Shown: positions 1 through 8,190, numbered from the stretch's first letter. The stretch: 64,000 nt of DNA from Sinomonas cyclohexanicum (GCF_020886775.1 NZ_AP024525.1:372001-436000); one strand, 5' to 3'. The notes: generated by a model from the letters alone, not told the origin. A program made the numbers and translations.

Positions 1-423
1 CGCGGCGAGCTTCTCCGCGATCGGCAGCGCATTGGTGACGACGACGAGGCCCTGGCCGTCGGGCAGCGGGCCCATGAGCCGCTCCGCGAGGGCCTCGGTG
101 GAGCTGCCCGCGTCGAGCAGCACGCTTCCAGCGCGCGACGACGCGACGAGCGCCGCGGCCGCGTCCGCGATCGCGCGCTTCTCGAGGAGGTTCTGCACCT
201 GCCGCTCGAGCAGGCTCTCCTCCGACGTCGCGCCCCGCCCCGCGGGGACCGCGCCGCCGTGGACCCGGCGAAGCACGCCCGCGGTCTCGAGGGCTGCGAG
301 GTCGCGGCGCACCGTCTCCGTGGTGACCGAGAACCGGTCGGCGAGCTCCGTGACGCTCACGCGCCCGGCCTCGGCGACCCGGTTTGCGACCAGCCGCTGG
401 CGCTCTTCGGCGAACATCGACAT
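1..423 (-). CDS. DeoR/GlpR-family transcriptional regulator (partial, C-terminus beyond window)
   Basis: The 141 visible residues hold the N-terminal DeoR-type helix-turn-helix (about residues 8-58: ERQRLVANRVAEAGRVSVTELA, then the recognition helix TTETVRRDLAALE and HGGA) and the start of the C-terminal sugar-phosphate-sensing domain, with DAGSST near residues 101-106 and VVTNALPIAE near the edge. These motifs are classic for the family, whose members repress sugar or polyol operons and respond to a phosphorylated sugar. The ATG at 423 is chosen because AGGGAGG lies 8 bases upstream; an ATG two codons later is less likely. A good promoter inside an inverted repeat lies upstream (480-509), consistent with autoregulation. 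The target operon would be to the left, outside the window, so the effector is unknown. Confidence 0.5.
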   Translation of the reverse strand, partial: MSMFAEERQRLVANRVAEAGRVSVTELADRFSVTTETVRRDLAALETAGVLRRVHGGAVPAGRGATSEESLLERQVQNLLEKRAIADAAAALVASSRAGSVLLDAGSSTEALAERLMGPLPDGQGLVVVTNALPIAEKLAA

Positions 424-465
424 GCCCTGCGCCTCCCTTCCGGTCTGTGTCCCCCATCACACGAA

Positions 466-530
466 TGTGGGATTGATTGACTGTATCTTCGTTTCTGTTG
501 GGATGTCAATAGATCCCACACAAACAAAGA
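466..530. promoter_or_regulatory. Inverted-repeat operator candidate around the DeoR promoter
   Basis: Three related boxes surround the promoter: TGTGGGAT (466-473), TCTTCGTTTCTGTTGGGAT (486-504) and, on the other strand, TCTTTGTTTGTGTGGGAT (530-513). The last two form an imperfect inverted repeat with one indel, centred on the -35 box. DeoR-family regulators often bind such repeated T-rich boxes, so autoregulation is a fair inference; the binding itself is not shown. Confidence 0.5.
480..509 (-). promoter_or_regulatory. Sigma-70-like promoter of the DeoR-family gene
   Basis: Read on the minus strand, TTGACA (509-504) is followed after 18 bases by TACAGT (485-480). The -35 box is a perfect consensus match, which is rare in this window. 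The inferred start site is near 473, leaving about 50 bases of leader before the ATG at 423. Confidence 0.5.
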
Positions 531-534
531 TCGA

Positions 535-560
535 CCCGCCGGAGCGTGTGCTCCGACGGG
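535..560 (-). terminator. Likely terminator of the DUF6458 gene
   Basis: A 10-bp stem with one mismatch (CCCGCCGGAG, 535-544, against CTCCGACGGG, 551-560) has a 6-base loop and, read on the minus strand, is followed by the T-rich TCTTTGTTTGTG. It sits 33 bases after the stop of the gene at 593-844 and just before the deoR promoter. Confidence 0.5.
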
Positions 561-592
561 CCGATGTGTGCGCTGGTGAAGGTGGTTAGCGG

Positions 593-844
593 CTAGATGT
601 CCCGGGTGTCGCGGCGGGTCACCGCCTCGCCTGTATCCGGGTCGACCATCTGACGCGACTCGCTCACGCGACGTCGCGGCCCGGTGCTCATCATGACGAG
701 CGAGACGATCAGGCCGAGAACGCCCACGCCGATCAGGATGTAGCCGACGAGGGTCTGGTCGACGTAGGGGATGAGGCCCGGCGTGATGGCGAACGCGAGG
801 ATCGCGCCGACGGCGATGAGGAAGATTGAGGCACCGATGCCCAT
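593..844 (-). CDS. DUF6458-family small membrane protein
   Basis: An 83-residue protein beginning MGIGASIFLIAVGAILAFAI, with two hydrophobic segments (about residues 4-20 and 31-51) separated by a short loop (TPGLIPYVDQTLV), then a charged basic tail. The sequence matches my memory of the actinobacterial DUF6458 family, of unknown function, whose members keep this length and N-terminal signature. The start has AAGGAGC six bases upstream. The tail (PRRRVSESRQMVDPDTGEAVTRRDTRDI) probably lies in the cytoplasm. It is a stand-alone gene with its own terminator at 535-560. Nothing indicates a specific role. Confidence 0.5.
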   Translation of the reverse strand: MGIGASIFLIAVGAILAFAITPGLIPYVDQTLVGYILIGVGVLGLIVSLVMMSTGPRRRVSESRQMVDPDTGEAVTRRDTRDI

Positions 845-1033
845 GATTGAGCTCCTTCCGTGGCTGCGGGTGCTTGGCGCAGCGTCTGCAGCCGGCGGGT
901 CCGCTGGCCTGCCTGACCGATGCCCCGCTCCGACGCGTTCGAAACATGCAGCCTGTCGAAACATGCAGCTTGTCCGAACGGACGACCCCGGGGCCGGACG
1001 ACGCCTGCCGGACGACGCCGCTACCCTAGGGCC

Positions 1034-1987
1034 ATGGCGAAGAAGAACATTGCCCTGCGGATCGCCCAGGACACCGCCCACCAGGCGATGTTCGACTCTC
1101 AGGGCCGCGCTACGCCGCGTCTCCACCGGATGCTCCTGCGCGCGGTCGACGTCCAGCGGCCCCTCGTGCTGGCCAACCTTCGGCGCGTGCGGCGCGTACA
1201 CCCGGACGACACTCCGGCCCAGCTCGCCCGCCGCCTCGAGCGGGACTACCTCACGGCAGTGGGCGGGACCGGCGCCGCGGTGGGCGGTACCGCGGCCGTG
1301 CCCGGCGTCGGGACGATGACCTCCCTGGGCCTGTCCGCGGCGGCCACCGTCGGCTTCCTCGAGGCGACCGCGCTGTACGCGGCCATGATCGCCGAGCTCC
1401 ACGGTGTGCGCCTCGAGGACCCCGAGCGTGCCCGGACCACGATCATGGCCCTCATGCTCGGCGAGGAGGGCACCGCGATGCTCTCGGCACTCAGCGGGCA
1501 GGCGCTCGGGAAGGGCGCACACCCCGCCCGCGCTTGGGGTGCTGCGCTGAACCGTTCGGTCCCGTCCTCGGCCGTCAAGACCATCCAGGGCACCGTACAG
1601 AAGCGCTTCCTCGCGTGGCTCCTCAAGAAGCAGGGCGGGGCGCTCGTCGGGCGCGCGCTGCCGTTCGGCATCGGCGCCGTCGTCGGCGGCGCGGGCAACC
1701 TCGTCATGGGGCGGGCCGTCATCAGGGCCACGCGCGAGGCCTTCGGGCCCCCTCCCGTTGCCCTGCCGGGCGATCTCCGGGCGGCGTCGGGGATCGTGGA
1801 GAAGAGGCGCGGCCTGCTCGCGCTCGTGACCACGTCCAGAGCGCGTTCGGTCCCCGCGCGGCCGGGCGCGCCGGCCGCGGTGCGGGCGGTGCGGGCGGTG
1901 CGGGCTGCGGAGACTCCGGAGCAGGCCGTGGAGCGGGAGATCGAGGAGCGCCGGGCGCGGCTGCACGAGCGCGGCCCCGAGGGCTGA
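1034..1987 (+). CDS. Hypothetical EcsC-like membrane-associated protein
   Basis: A 317-residue protein with a glycine/alanine-rich hydrophobic core: GGTGAAVGGTAAVPGVGTMTSLGLSAAATVGFLEA-type sequence near residues 80-115 and LVGRALPFGIGAVVGGAGNLVMG near residues 200-222. The pattern resembles EcsC-family and related actinobacterial proteins of unknown function, but the match is weak and I do not assign a role. The C-terminus (about 255-317) is basic, alanine/arginine-rich and probably disordered. The ATG at 1034 has TACCCT exactly 12-7 bases upstream and no Shine-Dalgarno sequence, suggesting a leaderless transcript. The gene is divergent from the DUF6458 gene. Confidence 0.5.
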   Translation: MAKKNIALRIAQDTAHQAMFDSQGRATPRLHRMLLRAVDVQRPLVLANLRRVRRVHPDDTPAQLARRLERDYLTAVGGTGAAVGGTAAVPGVGTMTSLGLSAAATVGFLEATALYAAMIAELHGVRLEDPERARTTIMALMLGEEGTAMLSALSGQALGKGAHPARAWGAALNRSVPSSAVKTIQGTVQKRFLAWLLKKQGGALVGRALPFGIGAVVGGAGNLVMGRAVIRATREAFGPPPVALPGDLRAASGIVEKRRGLLALVTTSRARSVPARPGAPAAVRAVRAVRAAETPEQAVEREIEERRARLHERGPEG

Positions 1988-2111
1988 CCCTGGCCTGCCT
2001 CGGGCACTCGCTCCACGACTCCCGCGTTCGGTGCCTAGCCGATTTTCCTGATAGCTTGCTGGGAGCCTGTCGATGCGAGGGGCGCGGGCCGAGGGGACCA
2101 AGGGGAAAACT

Positions 2112-3230
2112 GTGGGGATCAAGGACGTCTGCCGTGGCCGGAGTGTGCTCTCACTCAGCACCGTGGCGGTGATGGTGGCGCTTGCAGCCTCCGGGTGTTC
2201 GCCGGCCGATGCACCGGCCGCGGCGCCCGAACCGTCCCGTAGCGCATCAAACAGCGCCACGTCGAGCCCGGCGCCAACCGGGGCGCCCACCGCCCCGAGC
2301 GCGGCGCCCTCGAGGACCGGGGAGTCCGACGCCGAGCCGTCCGCGGAGCCCGCCGTCGTATCTGACCCGGAGGGACCCTCCCTCGGCGGCGTCGACGTGC
2401 CCGCGCAGTGGCCCTCCGTCCCGCGCGGATTCCATTCGTTCATCCCTGTGGCCCAGCCGCCAGTCGGCGCGCCCGCGGTAGTGCCCATGACGACGGCCCC
2501 GGGAACTGCCCCGTCGCCAGCACCACCCGTCGCGTGCACCGTGGCGGCCTTCGTGCCAGCGCCCGCACCCGAGTACGGGACGCCGGTCACGGCCCTCGTC
2601 CTCGACTACGTCCCGTCCTTTGACCTGAACGCGCCCGAGGGGCTCGGTGCCCGGGCAGCGGTGGAGTGGTGGGCGGCGAACGGCCACCCCCACACGGCCG
2701 AGGCCGCCCGGCAGGCCCTCGACGCCGCGGCCGGCGTCCGCGACGACGCCGCGCGCGACGCGCAGTACCAGGCCTTCCTCACGGGCAGCCTCCCCGGCCT
2801 CAAGGTCCTCGACGACCGCATCGCAGGCTACATGGCGCTCGCCGCGGGCAACCCACGCGTGAGCCAGGCGGGTCAGGCGCCCCTCACCTCGTACGATCCC
2901 GCCGTGCTCGCCGAGTTCTTGCGCCGCGGCCAGTACGCGGCCGAGGTCCAGGGGATCGCCGAGGCGGGTCGCGGTGCCGTCGTGACCGGAGCCAACCGGG
3001 CGCTCGCGGTCGGGACCCGCGAGGCTCTTCTGGACTTCCTGCGTGCGGGTGCGCTCCTCGCGCAGGAGGCCAACGACCGCCAGTCGGTGTACGCGCTGCT
3101 CGCCACCGGACCGTCCCCCTCGGTGTACGACGCCGCGCAGGCCGCCCTCGGCGCCGACAGCCCTCTCGTGGTCGCCGAGTTCCTCCGCGCCGGCCAGCAC
3201 GCCGCGGCCGCCCAGGACGCCTGCCAGTAG
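2112..3230 (+). CDS. ALF-repeat lipoprotein
   Basis: A secreted lipoprotein of about 372 residues. The N-terminus has basic residues, a hydrophobic stretch and the lipobox LAASGC, so the cysteine near residue 29 should be acylated. A long Ala/Pro/Ser/Thr-rich linker follows (to about residue 160). The C-terminal half carries repeats of the form A..AL..G...V..FL..G...A (for example ALAVGTREALLDFLRAG and ALGADSPLVVAEFLRAGQ), the pattern of the short actinobacterial ALF repeat (PF03752). GTG at 2112 is preferred because AAGGGG precedes it by six bases and it gives a normal signal peptide; an in-frame ATG at 2073 would add an unusual polar extension. The function of ALF proteins is not established. 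Confidence 0.5.
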   Translation: MGIKDVCRGRSVLSLSTVAVMVALAASGCSPADAPAAAPEPSRSASNSATSSPAPTGAPTAPSAAPSRTGESDAEPSAEPAVVSDPEGPSLGGVDVPAQWPSVPRGFHSFIPVAQPPVGAPAVVPMTTAPGTAPSPAPPVACTVAAFVPAPAPEYGTPVTALVLDYVPSFDLNAPEGLGARAAVEWWAANGHPHTAEAARQALDAAAGVRDDAARDAQYQAFLTGSLPGLKVLDDRIAGYMALAAGNPRVSQAGQAPLTSYDPAVLAEFLRRGQYAAEVQGIAEAGRGAVVTGANRALAVGTREALLDFLRAGALLAQEANDRQSVYALLATGPSPSVYDAAQAALGADSPLVVAEFLRAGQHAAAAQDACQ

Positions 3231-3296
3231 CCGACGCCCGCCGCGCGGGCCGAGGCCGCCCGCCCGGGGCGGCCCGGCGCCGTCGTTCGCTGGCCC

Positions 3297-4586
3297 CTAC
3301 CCGCCGAAGATCGCGTGCGCCACTGCGAAGATCAGCACCCCGGCAAGGGCGCCTACCACGGTGCCGTTGATGCGGATGAACTGCAGGTCCTTTCCGACCT
3401 GGAGCTCGATCTTCTGGCTCGTCTCCTCGGCGTCCCATCGGGCCACGGTGTCCTCGATGACGCCCGCGATGTCGTCCTTGTAGGTCCCCACGACGTAGGA
3501 CGCCGCGTCCGCGACCCACGCGTTGACCTTGCCCGCGAGCTCCTCATCCTCGACGAGCCGCGCGCCGAAGTCTCGCACCGCCGTCGTGAACCGCTGGTGC
3601 AGCTCGCTGCGCGGGTCCGAGACGGCCTCGAGGAGCACGCGCTTGATTGTGGCCCACGTGCGCCCGGCGAGGCTGCGCACCTGCGGGTCGCCGAGCAGCT
3701 CGGCCTTCATGCCCTCGACGCGCGCGATCATCGTCGGCTCATGCTGGAGGTCCTGGGCGAGGTCACGCAGGTACGCATCGATGGACTGCCGTGCCTGGTG
3801 GTTCGGGTCCGACTGGACGGCTGCGACGAACTTGGACAGCTCGATGTAGACCTTGTCGCCCACGAGCTCGTTCGCGAAGCTCGGGACCCAGGACGGCGAG
3901 CGGTCCGTGACGACCCGGCTCACGGTGTCGTAGTTCGCGGACACCCAGTCCGCGGCGCGGTCCACGAGCACGTCGACGAGCTGGTGGTGGTGCCCGGCGG
4001 CAAACACCTGCTCTGCAAGCCGCCCGAGCGGCGGACCCCACGGCGGGGTGAGCAGGTGCTTGCGGACCATGCCCTCGATCACGGCCTGCACGTCGTCGTC
4101 ATTGAGCACGGTGAACGCGCCGCGCACGACGGCGGCGCCCTCCTTCGCGACCCGCTCGGCGCCTGCGGGGCTCGCGAGCCAAGTGCCCGCCTTGCGGGCG
4201 ACGTCGACGGTCTCGAGCTTGGCCCGGACTACGGCCGAGGAGAGGAAGTTGTCCCGCACGAACCCGGAGAGCGACGCCCCGATCGCGTCTTTGCGGGTCG
4301 GGATGATGGCCGTGTGGGGGATGGGCAGACCCAGTGGGTGCCGGAAGAGCGCGGTCACGGCGAACCAGTCGGCCAGGGCGCCGACCATGGCGCCCTCCGA
4401 CGCCGCCCGGACGTACTCCAGCCACGGGTACTGGCCCTGCAGCGCGAACGAGACGCCGAAGATGATGGCCGCGACGATCAGCAGGGACAGGGCGAAGGTC
4501 TTCATCCGGCGCAGCGCCGCCGCCCGTTCCTGGTCGGCGGGGCTGAGGCCCTGCGGCGCACCCATGAGGCGGTTCAGCGTCACCAT
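3297..4586 (-). CDS. DUF445 (YjiN-like) membrane protein
   Basis: A 429-residue protein. A transmembrane helix lies at about residues 29-48 (FALSLLIVAAIIFGVSFALQ), followed by the DUF445 signature SEGAMVGALADWFAVTALFRHPLGLPIPHTAIIP (about 62-95). The large central part is helical and soluble, and a C-terminal hydrophobic segment (IRINGTVVGALAGVLIFAVAHAIFGG) anchors the other end. The length and both anchors agree with the family, whose function is unknown. The ATG at 4586 has TAGGGT at exactly -12 to -7 and no ribosome-binding site, suggesting leaderless expression divergent from the glycerophosphodiesterase gene. Confidence 0.5.
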   Translation of the reverse strand: MVTLNRLMGAPQGLSPADQERAAALRRMKTFALSLLIVAAIIFGVSFALQGQYPWLEYVRAASEGAMVGALADWFAVTALFRHPLGLPIPHTAIIPTRKDAIGASLSGFVRDNFLSSAVVRAKLETVDVARKAGTWLASPAGAERVAKEGAAVVRGAFTVLNDDDVQAVIEGMVRKHLLTPPWGPPLGRLAEQVFAAGHHHQLVDVLVDRAADWVSANYDTVSRVVTDRSPSWVPSFANELVGDKVYIELSKFVAAVQSDPNHQARQSIDAYLRDLAQDLQHEPTMIARVEGMKAELLGDPQVRSLAGRTWATIKRVLLEAVSDPRSELHQRFTTAVRDFGARLVEDEELAGKVNAWVADAASYVVGTYKDDIAGVIEDTVARWDAEETSQKIELQVGKDLQFIRINGTVVGALAGVLIFAVAHAIFGG

Positions 4587-4675
4587 GACTCAACCCTACC
4601 GGCGCCCTCCGGCACCCCACGCTGGTGTTCGCCCACGGCGGCGAGGCTGTCGCCTCGGTCCGATACCCTTGCGCC

Positions 4676-5548
4676 ATGATCACCCGCCCCCTTGTCTATG
4701 CCCATCGAGGCGCGAGCGCGCGCTTCGCCGAGCACACGCGTGCCGCCTACGTGCAGGCGCTCCTGGACGGCGCGGACGGCGTCGAGTGCGATGTGCACCT
4801 GACGCGGGACCAGCACGTCGTGCTGCTGCACGACTCGAACCTCGACCGCACGTCCAACGGCACCGGTCCAGTCGCGGACCGGACCCTCGACGAGCTGCGC
4901 GAGCTGGACTTCTCCTCGTGGAAGGGCGTCCGCATCCCGGACGAATACGGCGCGCCGAGCCAGCAGCTGCTCACCCTGCCGGAGCTCCTCGATCTCCTCG
5001 CCGGGTCCGGGCGGGAGATCGGCCTCGCGATCGAGCTCAAGCACCCGAGCCCGTACCGGCTCAAGCTCGAGGACCGTGTGCTCGAGCTGCTGCGCGAGCG
5101 CGGCTGGGAGCCCGAGGACTCGCGCATCGGCGGCGTGCGCGTGAGCTTCATGAGCTTCGACGCCGAGGCCGTCGAATACCTCCTCGCGTCCGTGCCCGCG
5201 CGGCATGTGTGCATGCTGGTCGACGACGTCTCCGTCGTCGAGCTGCGCGAGTCCACAGCACTCGGGGCACTCACCGGCGGGGCCGTCGCGAACGTGCTCA
5301 AGGCTGCCCAGCTCGACGCCGAGGCCATCCTCGATGACGCCCGCGTGGGCCTCGCCGGCCCGGGGATCGCCTACGTTCGCGACCACCCCAACCGCGTGCG
5401 CGCGTGGCTCGACGCCGGCCTCACCTTCCGCATCTGGACCGTCGATGCGCCCGAGGACGTTGAGCACTGCCTCGCCGTGGGCATCCAGGAGATCACGACG
5501 AACCGCCCCGCCGAGGTGCTCGCCCAGCTGGGGGCGGCCCGTGGCTGA
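4676..5548 (+). CDS. Glycerophosphodiester phosphodiesterase
   Basis: A 290-residue GDPD-type TIM-barrel enzyme that hydrolyses glycerophosphodiesters to glycerol 3-phosphate and an alcohol. Visible motifs are AHRGAS (residues 9-14) with the catalytic His-Arg, GADGVECDVHLTRD with the metal-binding Glu/Asp, VLLHD with the second catalytic His, and ELK near the middle. No signal peptide is seen, so it is probably cytoplasmic. TACCCT lies exactly 12-7 bases before the ATG, giving a likely leaderless mRNA. It overlaps azlC by 8 bases, so the three genes 4676-6700 probably form one operon, although a metabolic link to AzlCD is not obvious. Confidence 0.5.
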   Translation: MITRPLVYAHRGASARFAEHTRAAYVQALLDGADGVECDVHLTRDQHVVLLHDSNLDRTSNGTGPVADRTLDELRELDFSSWKGVRIPDEYGAPSQQLLTLPELLDLLAGSGREIGLAIELKHPSPYRLKLEDRVLELLRERGWEPEDSRIGGVRVSFMSFDAEAVEYLLASVPARHVCMLVDDVSVVELRESTALGALTGGAVANVLKAAQLDAEAILDDARVGLAGPGIAYVRDHPNRVRAWLDAGLTFRIWTVDAPEDVEHCLAVGIQEITTNRPAEVLAQLGAARG

Positions 5549-6392
5549 GGGCGATCCAGAGGGGTTCCAACAGCCGGGGGCAGGAAACAACGCCCCGCAC
5601 GACGGCGCCGCGCCGGTTCCTCTCCGCCGCTCGCCGGGGGCGCGGATCGGCGCCTCGATCGCCATCGCCACGGGGCTCTACGGCATCTCGTTCGGGGCCC
5701 TTGGGGTGGCCTCCGGTCTTGACGTGCTCCAGACCGTGGCCCTGAGCCTGCTCATGTTCACGGGCGGTTCGCAGTTTGCCTTCATCGGCGTGATCGCCGG
5801 CGGCGGGTCGGGGGCGGCCGCGGCCGCCGCCGCGACGCTCCTGGGCGTCCGCAATGCCGTGTACGGGATGCAGCTCAATTCCATGTTCCGGCCGAAGGGC
5901 TGGCGGCGATTCGTCGCGCCGCAGTTCACGATCGACGAGTCCACCGCCACCGCGGTCGGCCAGGACTCGGTCGTGGAGCAGCGGCGGGGCTTCTGGGTGG
6001 CCGGTGTCGGCGTATTCGTGCTGTGGAACCTCTTCACTGCCGTCGGCGCACTTGCCGGCAACGCGCTCGGCGATCCCAAGCAGTGGGGGCTCGACGGCGC
6101 GGCCGTCGCCGCGTTCCTCGGCCTGCTCTGGCCGCGTCTCAAGGGCAGCGAGCCGTGGGCCATCGCGGTGGTGTGCGCCCTCGCGACCGTCTTGACCGTG
6201 CCGCTCGTGCCCTCCGGGGTGCCGATCCTCGTCGCGGCACTTGTCGCCGCCGTGCTGGGCTGGGTGAGCCACGCGCGAGCCGAGGCGGGCAGGCGCGCGG
6301 CGGGGGCCGGTGTCGAGGGCCTGGGGCCGGACCTCGACCCCTACGAACGCCATGGCCACCGGCACGATGGAGACGGGGAGGAGCGCCCGTGA
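5541..6392 (+). CDS. azlC: AzlC-family branched-chain amino acid exporter, large subunit
   Basis: A 283-residue membrane protein. After about 30 polar residues comes the AzlC signature: ARIGASIAIATGLYGISFGALGVASGLDVLQT, LLMFTGGSQFAFIGVIAGGGS and LLGVRNAVYGMQLNS. Hydrophobic segments continue to about residue 240 and the tail is hydrophilic and His/Asp-rich. With AzlD, members of this family export branched-chain amino acids or analogues such as azaleucine. It starts with GTG, overlapping the end of the phosphodiesterase gene by 8 bases and the start of azlD by GTGA. The assignment rests on sequence pattern and the partner gene. Confidence 0.5.
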   Translation: MAEGDPEGFQQPGAGNNAPHDGAAPVPLRRSPGARIGASIAIATGLYGISFGALGVASGLDVLQTVALSLLMFTGGSQFAFIGVIAGGGSGAAAAAAATLLGVRNAVYGMQLNSMFRPKGWRRFVAPQFTIDESTATAVGQDSVVEQRRGFWVAGVGVFVLWNLFTAVGALAGNALGDPKQWGLDGAAVAAFLGLLWPRLKGSEPWAIAVVCALATVLTVPLVPSGVPILVAALVAAVLGWVSHARAEAGRRAAGAGVEGLGPDLDPYERHGHRHDGDGEERP

Positions 6393-6700
6393 GCCTGTGG
6401 TGGTGGATCATCATCGCGTGCGCCGCGGCGTACGCGCTCAAGCTGCTCGGCTACCTGCTGCCGCGGAAGTGGATGGACAACGAGCGCATGCTGCGCGTCG
6501 CGGGCACCGTGACCATTGGCCTGCTGGCCTCGCTCACAGCGGTCAACGCATTCGCGGGCGGTCAGTCGCTAGTGCTCGACGCGCGGCTCGGAGCGCTCGC
6601 GGCCGCAGCCCTCGCGCTCGTGCTGCGGGCGCCGTTCCTCGTCGTCGTGATCGCCGGGGCCGCCGCCGCCGCGCTGCTCCGCCTCGCCGGCTGGTCCTGA
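6389..6700 (+). CDS. azlD: AzlD-family branched-chain amino acid transport protein
   Basis: A 103-residue protein of four hydrophobic segments, with the family-typical stretch AAAYALKLLGYLLPRKWMDNERMLRVAGTV and the Asn-containing LLASLTAVNAFAGG. AzlD proteins (about 100-110 residues) act as the small partner of AzlC. The GTG start forms a GTGA overlap with the azlC stop, implying coupled translation. The operon ends here and is followed 8 bases later by a strong palindrome at 6709-6763. Confidence 0.5.
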   Translation: MSLWWWIIIACAAAYALKLLGYLLPRKWMDNERMLRVAGTVTIGLLASLTAVNAFAGGQSLVLDARLGALAAAALALVLRAPFLVVVIAGAAAAALLRLAGWS

Positions 6701-6708
6701 CACGACAT

Positions 6709-6763
6709 CTGGGGGTCACGTTCTGGGAGTCACCTCAGGTGACCTCCAGAACGTGACCCCCAG
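6709..6763. repeat. Palindromic element of 14-bp family, between convergent genes
   Basis: Left arm CTGGGGGTCACGTTCTGG (6709-6726) is perfectly complementary to the right arm 6746-6763, and the interior (GAGTCACCT / AGGTGACCTC) extends the stem with two mismatches, giving a hairpin of about 55 nt. It can be read as 14-bp units of the GNGTCACNTNCTGG family seen again at 27888-28041, here two units forward and two reversed. It lies between the convergent azlD and DUF5684-like genes, so it could also end both transcripts, although no T-run follows. Confidence 0.5.
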
Positions 6764-6799
6764 AATTGCGGCGGAGCGACGTGCTGAGGCGCGGGCCGG

Positions 6800-7444
6800 C
6801 TACGGCTGCTTCGGGGCGTCCGGGCCCTGCTGGCCATACGGGTTGGGCTGGCCGTAGGGGTTGGGCTGCTGCGGCTGCTGGCCGTACGGGGCCTGGGGCT
6901 GCTCGCCGTACCCCGGCTGGCCATACTGCTGGGGAGGCTGCTGGCCGTACCCCTGCTGCTGGGGCGGCTGCGGCTGGCCCCAGTACTGCTGCTGGCCGTA
7001 GGCGACCGGCCCCATGAGGGCGCCCTTGCCGAGATAGCGGGCCTGGCCATAGCTGAGGATCGGGAGGAACACGATCGAGAGCAGCACGAGCCCCACCGTG
7101 TAAGCGGAGTCCTTGCCGAAGGACTTCGCAAGATCGTTCATGGCGATGATCCCGAGCACGAGCGACACGATGTTCACCACAGGGATCCAGCTGCACAGGA
7201 TCATGACCCAGAACCACCACGCAGGGCGGCCAATGATCTGAGTGATGAGGATCCAGTAGTTGTAGAAGGGGACGAACGCTTCCCATGCGGGCCTGCCGGC
7301 CTTCGTGAAGATGCCCATCAAGAGGAGGCCCGTGATCGCGAACCCGATGATGGCGCCGATCAGGCCGAACGTGATGCCGAGTCCCGCGGCAGCGCCGGAG
7401 GAGGTCCCGTAGGTCGTCGTCGCGACGACAGAGAGCGAGGTCAT
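6800..7444 (-). CDS. DUF5684-like membrane protein with Pro/Gln/Tyr/Gly-rich tail
   Basis: A 214-residue protein. Four hydrophobic segments occupy residues 20-140 (starting GITFGLIGAIIGFAITGLLLMGIF) and the conserved loop KAGRPAWEAFVPFYNYWILI follows the first, a signature of DUF5684 proteins. The C-terminal 75 residues are low-complexity repeats of Tyr-Gly-Gln-Gln/Pro type (for example GYGQQPPQQYGQPGYG) and are presumably disordered in the cytoplasm. The ATG at 7444 has TAGCGT at -12 to -7 and no Shine-Dalgarno sequence, so it is probably leaderless. Function unknown; similar tails occur on proteins of the actinobacterial growth pole, but that is only an analogy. Confidence 0.5.
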   Translation of the reverse strand: MTSLSVVATTTYGTSSGAAAGLGITFGLIGAIIGFAITGLLLMGIFTKAGRPAWEAFVPFYNYWILITQIIGRPAWWFWVMILCSWIPVVNIVSLVLGIIAMNDLAKSFGKDSAYTVGLVLLSIVFLPILSYGQARYLGKGALMGPVAYGQQQYWGQPQPPQQQGYGQQPPQQYGQPGYGEQPQAPYGQQPQQPNPYGQPNPYGQQGPDAPKQP

Positions 7445-7563
7445 GCCTCGACGCTAGTGGGAATCACGGGCTCGCGCCATGGGCACGAGTCCCCTTGTGG
7501 ACAACGTTCACCCGGTGGTCCCGGGGCGTTCAGTCCGGAGTGGATCAGAGCGGCCGGATTGGA

Positions 7564-8190
7564 TCAGAGTGGCAACTCGACGCCGGGGATCGGCTCGAGC
7601 GGCGGCAGCGGCCGGTTCTCGCGGTGGGTGCGGATCGCGTCCTCGACGAGCGCCACGTAGCGCTGCCACGCGAACGAGCCGGGCTCCACGGTGTCCCCGG
7701 CGCCGATGAGCATCGCGACGAGCCGCACCATGTCGATGAGCTGCAGCTCCTCCCGCAGCGTGCCCTGCTTCTGGCCGCGCTGGAGCAGCAGGCCGAGGGA
7801 CTCAATGAGCTTGCCGGCGAGCCCCACGAGCAGTCCGCGGCGCCCCGCGACGGCGGAGAGGAGGTTGTGCTCATCGTTGGCGACCTGCATGACGGCGTTG
7901 AGGACCTCCACGAGCCCGGCGGCGGCGTCGGGATTCTCGAGGGCCATCTCGGTCACCGGGTCGACCTTGACCTTGATCTGGCGCTCTACCGCGGCCAGGA
8001 CCAGCTCGTCCTTGTCGGCGAAGTTCCGGAACAGGGTCGCCGGGCCGACCCCGGCGCGGTCCGCCACGGTCTTGAGGGAGACATTCGGCCCCTCCTCGCG
8101 GAAACAGTCGAGTGCCGCGGTGATGATCTTCTCGATGTTGCGCGCCGCGTCGGCACGCATCGGTTTGCGCCACGCACGTTCCTGCTGCAT
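7564..8190 (-). CDS. TetR-family transcriptional regulator
   Basis: A 208-residue protein. The N-terminal helix-turn-helix covers about residues 13-60 (ARNIEKIITAALDCFREEG, VSLKTVADRAGVGPATLFRNFADKDEL), followed by an all-helical ligand domain. The start at 8190 is chosen because TACTGT lies exactly 12-7 bases upstream, so the mRNA is probably leaderless; earlier in-frame codons run into the divergent promoter region. The divergent neighbour is the thiamine-binding-type gene, separated by 105 bases. No clear palindrome is seen between them, so the target is unknown. Confidence 0.5.
   Translation of the reverse strand: MQQERAWRKPMRADAARNIEKIITAALDCFREEGPNVSLKTVADRAGVGPATLFRNFADKDELVLAAVERQIKVKVDPVTEMALENPDAAAGLVEVLNAVMQVANDEHNLLSAVAGRRGLLVGLAGKLIESLGLLLQRGQKQGTLREELQLIDMVRLVAMLIGAGDTVEPGSFAWQRYVALVEDAIRTHRENRPLPPLEPIPGVELPL

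Noticed and set aside
593-2590. Extension of the DUF6458 frame to 665 codons
   Set aside because: The upstream part is opposite the EcsC-like and lipoprotein genes and has no motifs; the 83-residue form has a good ribosome-binding site and the exact family length.
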